From Candidatus Saccharibacteria bacterium GW2011_GWC2_48_9 (GTDB lineage: Bacteria; Patescibacteriota; Saccharimonadia; Saccharimonadales; Saccharimonadaceae), in NCBI GenBank assembly GCA_001003725.1, contig LCPR01000007.1:1-54969 (forward strand): DNA of 54,969 nt, read 5' to 3'. A program made the translations under genes and the position numbers. Below the pieces are notes generated by a model. It made no database searches. It saw only the letters and a program-made list of their open reading frames with translations, and was not told the DNA's origin. Positions 17,236 through 23,730 of this stretch are shown in pieces (position 1 is the stretch's first letter; every line of letters begins with the position of its first letter).

Positions 17236-17724
17236 TCAATGCTTCTTGCCGTGCTTGTCGCCAGCTCCGCTAGAACGTGTATGCATAATATCGAGCACTG
17301 CAATCACAAGAGCAGCTGTCAAAATATACTGCTGGTACTGCACTATCATCTCAAAGACAGTACGGCTATCACCCATCAGCACCACAGTATGCTCAAGCGC
17401 GCCGAGACTGAATATAACAGCCAGTACTGCGTACAGGATCGAACCAAGCAAACGCCCTTGCTTCGTCTTGTACCGTGGGCCACCAAATAGCAACACGAGA
17501 GATGGAAACAATATCACAAGCAGCGTCAAAAACGTCACAGGCGACACAACACCGAGATCTACTGGCAGCCTAAGTGCTATGTCAGCGATGACATCTTGCC
17601 ACATCACACTAAGCACATACCCGGTTGCAAGTGCGAGACCGAGCACGCCAAACCTACGCTTCGTAATATACGCAAACCCAAATAGTAGCAATACAGCCAA
17701 ACCGATAATTACAATAATGTCCAT
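17236..17724 (-). CDS. Multi-pass membrane protein, CvpA-like by shape
   Basis: 162 residues with about four or five hydrophobic segments (around 3-20, 27-45, 60-82, 92-112 and 128-145). The N-terminus (MDIIVIIGLAVLLLFG, then a basic GFAYITKRRFG turn) is reminiscent of CvpA-type proteins, but I see no decisive motif. The C-terminus is polar and basic (KHGKKH). Start and DUF192 stop share one base (TAATG), so the two are translationally coupled. Confidence 0.7.
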   Translation of the reverse strand: MDIIVIIGLAVLLLFGFAYITKRRFGVLGLALATGYVLSVMWQDVIADIALRLPVDLGVVSPVTFLTLLVILFPSLVLLFGGPRYKTKQGRLLGSILYAVLAVIFSLGALEHTVVLMGDSRTVFEMIVQYQQYILTAALVIAVLDIMHTRSSGAGDKHGKKH

Positions 17725-18209
17725 TATCTATCCCCCTTGTCATTAAATGTTATTGATTGTCCAGATTTAATACTATATTTCTCGACCGACCCAGCCGGGA
17801 GATACAGCACATACCGCGCAGCACCTCCTGGTCGATATACATGACTATTCGACGGCTGAGCATTTTTCGCAATATAAGCGACATTCTTATTGTCCGTGAT
17901 CCACAGGATATCAACAGCAGAATGTAAATCTCGAGCCTGCACTATCCAGCTATCACTTTTTGGATATGCATACAGTAACGCCCGATTATCTTCGAGGACT
18001 CCGCGGTGCTCTGTGATATTTTCGCCAGGCTGCCGCTCTACGTCAACCATATCTGCATGAAACGTTTTAGCACCCAACGTCACAGCAGTTGCAGTCATTG
18101 CGGTTGGCCAAAAACTGTACGCAACAAATGCCACGAGCGTCACGATCACCCCAAAGATACCAATCCACACGAGCCTATGCTCAACGCTCACGCGCGCGCC
18201 ATATTCCAT
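17724..18209 (-). CDS. DUF192 family membrane-anchored protein
   Basis: 161 residues. One N-terminal transmembrane helix (about 13-35) is followed by a DUF192 domain (about 65-155). The family's outline is visible: a GxxxxNRALLYAYP segment, AVDILWITDNKNVAYIAKNAQP and ARYVLYLPAGSVEKYSIKSG. DUF192 domains are small extracytoplasmic beta-barrels of unknown function. Several usual residues (WMKNT) are replaced here. It lies 33 bp after rimK, probably in the same transcript. Confidence 0.82.
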   Translation of the reverse strand: MEYGARVSVEHRLVWIGIFGVIVTLVAFVAYSFWPTAMTATAVTLGAKTFHADMVDVERQPGENITEHRGVLEDNRALLYAYPKSDSWIVQARDLHSAVDILWITDNKNVAYIAKNAQPSNSHVYRPGGAARYVLYLPAGSVEKYSIKSGQSITFNDKGDR

Positions 18210-18242
18210 GTGTCCTAGTATAACCGAGTTAGGACGTAAGCG

Positions 18243-19154
18243 CTATGCGCCGACTTTATCCTTTTTAGGGCGACGCTTTGCATTACGTTCGACATATTCT
18301 ATAACTGCGCCCGCGATATCGCGTTTCGTCACTAGCTCGATACCGAATCCTGGACTTGCGTTCACTTCTAGCACTAGTGGACCACGGTCGCTACGCATCA
18401 TATCGACACCTGCGATATTTAAACCCATAGCTTTCGCTGCCTTTATGGCCATTTTCCGTTCTTCTTCAGTTAGCTTTATCACGGTACCCTCACCACCTTT
18501 GTGAAGGTTTGAGCGAAAATCATCATCAAGACTTTGTCGCTTCATGCTCGCGATTACTCGCCCGCCAACAACCAATGCACGTATATCGGTACCTGCAGAT
18601 TCTTTAATAAATTCCTGCAACAGAATATTCGTTCCGTCTTCATTTGACAAATAAAACGCCTGAAGCACGGATTTGGCAGCTTTTTTTGTTTCGGCAAGCA
18701 CAACGCCGTTACCGTGTGTACCTCTAGCGAGCTTGATAATTACAGGTGTGCCACCAATTTTTTCGATAAGATCGTCAATATCGGTTGAGTTGCGACTGAA
18801 TACTGTCTTTGGAATACCTACACCCGCCTTCGCCAACAACTGTGTGCTACGTAGCTTATCACGTGAGCGTGTGATAGCTATTGAACTCGATGGCGTGTAC
18901 ACACCTTGCATTTCGAGTTGTCGTACAATTGCCGTGCCGTAGCGCGTCATGTGCGCAGCAATACGAGGAATAATTGCGTCGTATCCACTAAGATCTTCAC
19001 CACGATAGCTAACGAGCGGGTTATTTTTTTCAATAGAAGCATAGCACTCACGATACTTTACTACTTTTACGTAGTGTCCACGTTTTTTTGCTTCTTCCTT
19101 TAATCTTTTTGTTGAATAATTGCCGTTTCCGTTTGACAAGATTGCTATACGCAT
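18243..19154 (-). CDS. rimK: RimK-type ATP-grasp amino-acid ligase
   Basis: 303 residues, close to E. coli RimK (300). It has the pre-ATP-grasp N-domain (MRIAILSNG, YDAIIPRIA), then an ATP-grasp fold with VIIKLARGTHGNGV near residue 142, the DIRALVVGGRVIASMKR motif near 196, and the metal-binding VDMMR plus VLEVNASPGFGIE near 258-275. RimK adds glutamates to the C-terminus of ribosomal protein S6 in proteobacteria; the target here is unknown. It starts 2 bp after the RimB/ATP-grasp gene. Confidence 0.92.
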   Translation of the reverse strand: MRIAILSNGNGNYSTKRLKEEAKKRGHYVKVVKYRECYASIEKNNPLVSYRGEDLSGYDAIIPRIAAHMTRYGTAIVRQLEMQGVYTPSSSIAITRSRDKLRSTQLLAKAGVGIPKTVFSRNSTDIDDLIEKIGGTPVIIKLARGTHGNGVVLAETKKAAKSVLQAFYLSNEDGTNILLQEFIKESAGTDIRALVVGGRVIASMKRQSLDDDFRSNLHKGGEGTVIKLTEEERKMAIKAAKAMGLNIAGVDMMRSDRGPLVLEVNASPGFGIELVTKRDIAGAVIEYVERNAKRRPKKDKVGA

Positions 19155-19156
19155 AA

Positions 19157-20488
19157 TTATTTACCTACTTCCCGCAAAAAATATTTCGCCAATTGTTCGT
19201 GCTTTTCCGGCAGAAAAGAACCAGTCGCAAGTTGCGGCCCATCGTTAACCTCTAGAAACAGCCATTCTTGCTTCTCTTCATCCAGTATCGCATCTACACC
19301 CGCGATAGTGCGCCCAAGTACTTCGGCAGCCCGTAAGCTGTCGAGTCGCACCTGTGGCGGCAAATCGTTGACAGGAACGATGGTAGCAGTACCCCCCGCA
19401 GACGTGTTATTGAGATGCGTAGAGTCATCTTTTCGCACCCGGTGAATCACTAACGTAATACGCTTACCAAACACTAATATTCGATGGTCACCTTTATTGT
19501 GTACAAATTTCTGACCAACGAGCATCACATCATTCGTGAGCGCCTCTTGCGCTATCAAGATAAAATCTTCTTCGCTTCGCACAACATTGTTGACATCGCC
19601 CTTACTGGCGTGAATCCCCTTGAGTACAAATGGTAGCCCAAGAAAATCTTTATATTCGACGAATGATTGCGGAGTCTGCGATGGTAGCATAAAGATTGAG
19701 TCAGGCACCCGTAGACGCTCTGTACTCAAAACTGCGTACTGGTATAATTTGCTCATGTCTGGAAAATGACGAATAGCCTCAAGATCTATCACCTTGACGC
19801 CACGAGACCTTGCATAGCGAGCTATTGCAGCGGTCAAATCTCGCGCGACGGATGTTTTAAAATGAACCAAAGTATACTCGCTAACATCACGCTGATACGT
19901 TTTTACAAAAACTCTCATATTCCCTGATTCAAATCGTATGGTTACGTCGCTGTACGTAGCATAGTCAATAGCTAATCTCCCCTGCGCATGATCCTCGATA
20001 TTACGAATCATGCTTGTGACATTGTCGGAATATTTTTGACTAAGTATCAGCATTCGTTTACTGCCCATAGTAGAACTCTTTTTTGATACATCTACATAAA
20101 ACTTACCCTTCAGCGTATTTCTACCGATCAAAATTGGGTAAAGAGTAGTAGATCGATCCGCCAAGGTGAAGGCAACACGGATCTTGCGTCCTTCGATAAT
20201 TGCAGAAAGCTTAACCTTATAACGGTACTCAGTGCCACCAAAAGAGTTCTTGACAGAAACTTGCTCAAAACTATCGGCCGATACATCCATGCCCGTATAG
20301 TGTGCAGACGCAGGACCAAATAATTTAAATGTTAGTATGCCATTTTTTTCTTGTATATCAGTCGCCCATATCGAAGAACTGTCCGCGCCAGTATCTACTT
20401 TCGCCGCAACTCGAACAGCGCCATACGACGGTATATCGATATATGACGTTCTTCCGATGCGATGCTCTGATTTATTCACTTTTACCAT
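19157..20488 (-). CDS. RimB-like retropepsin domain fused to a RimK-like ATP-grasp domain
   Basis: 443 residues. Residues 1-140 are a RimB/DUF785-type aspartic-protease-like domain: RTSYIDIPSYGAVRVAAKVDTGADSSSI (catalytic DTGA at 32-35), the family's VSVKNSFGGTEYRYKV segment, and a final LIGRNTLKGKFYVDVSK. Residues 145-443 form an ATP-grasp domain (LPFVLKGIHASKGDVNNV; DHRILVFGKRITLVIHR; AGVDAILD; FLEVNDGPQLATG). In E. coli rimB and rimK are separate neighbouring genes. The fusion joins a possible eraser with a ligase. It starts 9 bp after DUF1704 and ends 2 bp before rimK. Confidence 0.88.
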   Translation of the reverse strand: MVKVNKSEHRIGRTSYIDIPSYGAVRVAAKVDTGADSSSIWATDIQEKNGILTFKLFGPASAHYTGMDVSADSFEQVSVKNSFGGTEYRYKVKLSAIIEGRKIRVAFTLADRSTTLYPILIGRNTLKGKFYVDVSKKSSTMGSKRMLILSQKYSDNVTSMIRNIEDHAQGRLAIDYATYSDVTIRFESGNMRVFVKTYQRDVSEYTLVHFKTSVARDLTAAIARYARSRGVKVIDLEAIRHFPDMSKLYQYAVLSTERLRVPDSIFMLPSQTPQSFVEYKDFLGLPFVLKGIHASKGDVNNVVRSEEDFILIAQEALTNDVMLVGQKFVHNKGDHRILVFGKRITLVIHRVRKDDSTHLNNTSAGGTATIVPVNDLPPQVRLDSLRAAEVLGRTIAGVDAILDEEKQEWLFLEVNDGPQLATGSFLPEKHEQLAKYFLREVGK

Positions 20489-20497
20489 TATATGTTC

Positions 20498-21841
20498 CTA
20501 TGCTGCAGTTTCCAAACCGAGTAGTGCTGCTTGCTCTGAATCAGTTGGGTCAAACCGTCCAGAAAGATAGATTTTAAGACTTTCCTTACGCTTCTCTGCG
20601 GGCAAACGGGCAATTTGATTGAACCACGGATTTACTTTTTTCGCACCGTTGAAGTACGATATATCTCGAGCGTCTAGTGCGCCACCACGTCGGGTGCGCA
20701 TACACTCTTGGTAGGCTTTACGCTGAGCAGATAGTACATCGATCTCTTTGCCCCCTGTAGCTTGCTCAACCACGATCGATCGATACAGTATATCGTATGT
20801 TTGCCGAAAACTACGCGGCTCAGCATGTTGGTCAAGCCCCTTGCCGAGCCCTAGTGCCAAGAGATAGCGCTGTCCTACTTGTCGAGGCTGGCCAGACATT
20901 ATTTGCTCTATTACCGTCGCTCCACCTTCTTCTATATCAAGCGTAATTGGCTTGCTTACCCTTAGCCGAGGATCTTCTTGTAAGTCGGCATTATGTGAAA
21001 GTAACGCATGGCCAATCGCTTCGTGACAATTCGTTCCATTCATTTGCGCCGTTGACTCAAACACTCTTTCATTTCCATAGTTAAGCCGCTTGGTGTGCTT
21101 GTTTGTGCTAGCAACCTTGCCAGCAACCACAGCTGCGCGCCACCCTACAGAAGTTATGCCCGTTACTTCAAGGATTTTTTGTCCCCATTCTGCTGCCTCT
21201 GTAGCATCGACATCACGATCTTCGTGCGGTGCAAGTGAGCCCTCTAATCCGGGGATAATATCGAAAAGGTCCTCTCGCAGTCGATCAAGCGTCTCTTTGT
21301 GTAGCTCAAAATCAAACGCTTCTCGTGATAACTCAACTTTTTCGCCCGATAAATCGAGCAACTCTCGCGCTTCAGGCAGGGTATCGGCAAGCACCTCTGC
21401 CTTTTCAAGCACACGAGAAAATACCGCATCGAAATCTTGTTGTTCTACTTCGCCAAAGATTTCTTCGTTCATAGACTCGGCGCGACGCATAGACAATGCC
21501 TTATCAATAGCTTCACCCCCTAGACGTCGCCTCACTTCTTTATGGCGAAATAATTCGGCTAGTTTACGTGCGACAGATTCGTACAATACATCGTCAGCAG
21601 CATCGCGAGCTGCCTCAAGAACCTGGAAATATTCTTGTTCGATTGCCACGTAATCAATACCGTGTATCCGCGAATATTCAATCGCTGGATCATCACTTGT
21701 GCCTGCGATGAACTCGTCTCGTACGAGCGTTCGCGATTGATCGTTTTCACCTGGGCTATACCACTCGTTAGAGCTAATCCGCGTAAACTCATGTTCACGA
21801 AAGCGCGTTGCCGGATTTTTATCAATATTTAGACGAGACAT
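20498..21841 (-). CDS. DUF1704/KIAA0895-family metallopeptidase (MATCAP-like)
   Basis: 447 residues from ATG 21841. The zinc motif HEAIGH (His273, Glu274, His278) is followed about 30 residues later by a Glu-rich EEGG element, and near the C-terminus by RTRRGGALDARDISYFNG, the family's conserved end. Eukaryotic relatives (MATCAP, KIAA0895L) are carboxypeptidases that remove tubulin's C-terminal tyrosine. In this setting the enzyme could trim residues added by the ATP-grasp ligases. The in-frame ATG at 21862 is rejected because it lies in the promoter -10 region. The first ~200 residues are helical and acidic. Confidence 0.85.
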   Translation of the reverse strand: MSRLNIDKNPATRFREHEFTRISSNEWYSPGENDQSRTLVRDEFIAGTSDDPAIEYSRIHGIDYVAIEQEYFQVLEAARDAADDVLYESVARKLAELFRHKEVRRRLGGEAIDKALSMRRAESMNEEIFGEVEQQDFDAVFSRVLEKAEVLADTLPEARELLDLSGEKVELSREAFDFELHKETLDRLREDLFDIIPGLEGSLAPHEDRDVDATEAAEWGQKILEVTGITSVGWRAAVVAGKVASTNKHTKRLNYGNERVFESTAQMNGTNCHEAIGHALLSHNADLQEDPRLRVSKPITLDIEEGGATVIEQIMSGQPRQVGQRYLLALGLGKGLDQHAEPRSFRQTYDILYRSIVVEQATGGKEIDVLSAQRKAYQECMRTRRGGALDARDISYFNGAKKVNPWFNQIARLPAEKRKESLKIYLSGRFDPTDSEQAALLGLETAA

Positions 21842-21850
21842 ATTACATAA

Positions 21851-21879
21851 AACATAGCACATTTATAGCAATATGTCAA
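21851..21879 (-). promoter_or_regulatory. Promoter of the DUF1704-RimB/ATP-grasp-rimK unit (leaderless)
   Basis: TTGACA (21879-21874), 17-nt spacer, TATGTT (21856-21851), then 9 nt to the ATG at 21841. A normal -35/-10 pair places the transcription start at or next to the start codon. Confidence 0.6.
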
Positions 21880-21914
21880 TATTTCACCTCTGTGACGAAT
21901 ATATCGTTAAGTCA

Positions 21915-22931
21915 CTATATGTCAGCTAAGTAGTCGACGTATGCGCTCACAGCCCCGCGCGCCTTGCCTCTAGTCGGCTCATCATGAATACACAGCGACG
22001 GCGCTTTATTAACTTCGATAATAACCGCGTATTGATGGTCTCGCTGCATGCTTACACTTGGCGCACCGTCAACAAGGAAGTCGACACCAGCTACTTTGAG
22101 GCCCAAAGTCTCGGCCGCGAGAATTGCTTCTACCTGCATCCATTCAGGAATATCATCTGTAATCTCAATCAATTCACCGCCAGCTCCATAGTTTGCCACA
22201 CCGGTCACCGTCACGTATTCACCTACTGCCGGAATGTCTTGCAGCTTCTCACCAAGAAACATATGAGCACGCTCTACATCTATGCGCGCGAGTTTCGCCC
22301 GGTACGCCTCGCCTCTCTCTGGGTGCTGATTCTCACGGTCGATGAGCGCCTCGATGCTCGATATCCCATCGCCACACACCCTTGCCGGCAACCTATGGAT
22401 AGCAGCAACATAGTGGCCGTCTATAATAAGTACTCGTACATCATACATGGATGCACTTTCAAACTGCTTCTGCAGCAAGACAGATGTTTTTGAGCCCATA
22501 TCCATAATTCGCTTAATAGCGATCTCGAGGCGTTTCGGAGTGTCTACGCTTGTTGTGATGCCATCTCCATGCGAGCCATCGAGCGGCTTTGCCGTAACTG
22601 CTGTATGCGCAGCTAAAAAGCGCTTCATCCCTGCAGTGTCCGCGGCGGCAAATAGACCAACAGGGAGTTGCTCTATCCCTTGAGACGTTAGTACAAACGA
22701 TGTCGCAAATTTATCGTTAGATGTAAGCGCAGTAGCATATAGAGTAGTCGGTGGAACGGTGCTACGAAAATGCAGTTTTTGGCCGTTGTCTTTTTCGATA
22801 TAAAAATCAGCGATGCCCTCGTAGGGAATTGACACTTTCCAGCCACGGGCTAGCATGTCTTTACACAGGAGACGATTTGAAGCGCTCATTCGATCGGCAA
22901 TAGCGTGTGTCACCGCAATCATAGCGCGCAC
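21915..22931 (-). CDS. ATP-grasp ligase related to the cyanophycin synthetase/GshF ATP-grasp domain
   Basis: 338 residues from GTG 22931 (335 from ATG 22922). ATP-grasp features: VTAKPLDGSHGDGI near residue 113, SMYDVRVLIIDGHYVAAIHR near 162, ARVCGDGISSI, ENQHPERGEAYR, then VAGVDFLVD and VIIEVNKAPSL near 300-315. The GDG-x-SI plus ENxxPxR pattern is typical of cyanophycin synthetase and bifunctional glutathione synthetase ATP-grasp modules, but the Mur-ligase and GshA parts are absent. Substrate unknown. It precedes DUF1704 by 73 bp. A GATACT box 5 nt before the GTG supports that start. Confidence 0.88.
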   Translation of the reverse strand: MRAMIAVTHAIADRMSASNRLLCKDMLARGWKVSIPYEGIADFYIEKDNGQKLHFRSTVPPTTLYATALTSNDKFATSFVLTSQGIEQLPVGLFAAADTAGMKRFLAAHTAVTAKPLDGSHGDGITTSVDTPKRLEIAIKRIMDMGSKTSVLLQKQFESASMYDVRVLIIDGHYVAAIHRLPARVCGDGISSIEALIDRENQHPERGEAYRAKLARIDVERAHMFLGEKLQDIPAVGEYVTVTGVANYGAGGELIEITDDIPEWMQVEAILAAETLGLKVAGVDFLVDGAPSVSMQRDHQYAVIIEVNKAPSLCIHDEPTRGKARGAVSAYVDYLADI

Positions 22932-22936
22932 CCAAG

Positions 22937-22942
22937 AGTATC
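22937..22942 (-). promoter_or_regulatory. -10 box of a leaderless promoter for the second ATP-grasp gene
   Basis: GATACT ends 5 nt before GTG 22931. It would make the GTG, not the ATG 9 nt further on, the first codon of the transcript. Confidence 0.4.
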
Positions 22943-23048
22943 AATGCGAACATGCTTCAGCATTCCGCCGCGTAAGTAGAGTAATTCCATTGCTACCATT
23001 ATAGCACGCATGTGCATTGATAAAAATATGTAATATGTTGTGAGATAT

Positions 23049-23070
23049 AAAAAAGCCACACTAAAGTGTG
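23049..23070 (-). terminator. Rho-independent terminator downstream of the 174-codon membrane-protein gene
   Basis: On the minus strand CACAC-TTTA-GTGTG is followed by GC and TTTTTT (23054-23049). It lies about 80 bp past the stop at 23152 and before the ATP-grasp gene. Confidence 0.6.
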
Positions 23071-23101
23071 TGACGCAAACAATGATACCTATGGTTCGTG
23101 C

Positions 23102-23145
23102 GTTCCGCCCCTTCTCTGGCACAATGGCACAAGAAGGGGCGGAAC
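23102..23145. terminator. 14-bp GC-rich hairpin (transcription barrier or RNA structure)
   Basis: GTTCCGCCCCTTCT (23102-23115) pairs perfectly with 23132-23145 across a 16-nt loop containing two TGGCACA copies. It begins 6 bp past the stop at 23152 on the minus strand and has no U-tract. It forms a tandem pair with the hairpin at 23049-23070. Confidence 0.6.
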
Positions 23146-23151
23146 AACGAG

Positions 23152-23664
23152 CTAGGACTCTTCCGGTTCGTCCGTCGATGGCTCGGGCTCGAGAGCCTTC
23201 GCTAATGGAATCATCCGACCTTTCACGTCGCTTCGACGAGCGCGAAAGTCAGTCGGATTACCGGCAGAGGCATCGCGTTGACGCTGGGATTCAATGCCCT
23301 CGGCACGCTCAGCTTCAGCCTCCTGATCAGCCACGGCCTGCTCGTGCGCATCTCGACTTCTCCAGTCCACCGCCTCGGCATCGACGACATCATCACCGAT
23401 CATCATCGCTGGCTGCGATGCATTGAAACGATGGTTCTGCTCTGCCGTGCGCGCTGCGCGTCGGCGACGTGCACTGGTATTTACATACCACCGCTGCAAA
23501 AACATTACGCCTGCGACCGGCATCGCCAGCAGCCAGAAAAGCCACCAGAAAACTGTCGCGTTTCCCAAGAGCATTGGCACTAGGAGACATAGCGCAACTA
23601 CAGCCGCCGGTTTGATGTCGCCGCTTACAGACGGCTGATGTCCTAACTCCGCATCGTGACTCAT
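23152..23664 (-). CDS. Small membrane protein with a charged, disordered C-terminal domain
   Basis: About 170 residues. Two adjacent hydrophobic helices (about 20-65) are followed by an Arg-rich juxtamembrane stretch (SARRRRAARTAEQ) and a highly charged tail rich in Glu, Asp, Ala and Arg. I do not recognise a family. The ATG at 23664 is chosen because GGAGG lies 5 nt upstream and TATAAT at 23702-23707; the longer TTG reading overlaps that ribosome binding site. It is a single-gene unit ending at two hairpins. Confidence 0.7.
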   Translation of the reverse strand: MSHDAELGHQPSVSGDIKPAAVVALCLLVPMLLGNATVFWWLFWLLAMPVAGVMFLQRWYVNTSARRRRAARTAEQNHRFNASQPAMMIGDDVVDAEAVDWRSRDAHEQAVADQEAEAERAEGIESQRQRDASAGNPTDFRARRSDVKGRMIPLAKALEPEPSTDEPEES

Positions 23665-23701
23665 GCCCACCTCCAAGTTGTTGAGTACGTGCTTAAGTAT
23701 T

Positions 23702-23707
23702 ATTATA
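23702..23707 (-). promoter_or_regulatory. -10 box of the promoter for the gene at 23664
   Basis: TATAAT lies 37 nt before the start, with a GGAGGTG ribosome binding site between. Confidence 0.45.
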
Positions 23708-23730
23708 CAACTTTTATTTGTTTTAGTCTA

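Noticed and set aside
17210-17746. 178-codon + strand open frame
   Set aside because: Antisense to the CvpA-like gene, which has a coherent membrane profile.
21090-21653. 187-codon + strand open frame
   Set aside because: Antisense to the DUF1704 gene, low-complexity Ser-rich translation.
21842-21862. Upstream in-frame ATG for the DUF1704 gene
   Set aside because: It lies in the -10 region of a TTGACA-17-TATGTT promoter, so it is unlikely to be translated.
22919-23122. 67-codon - strand open frame
   Set aside because: It ends in the second ATP-grasp gene's start region, spans its promoter and both hairpins, and has no domain.
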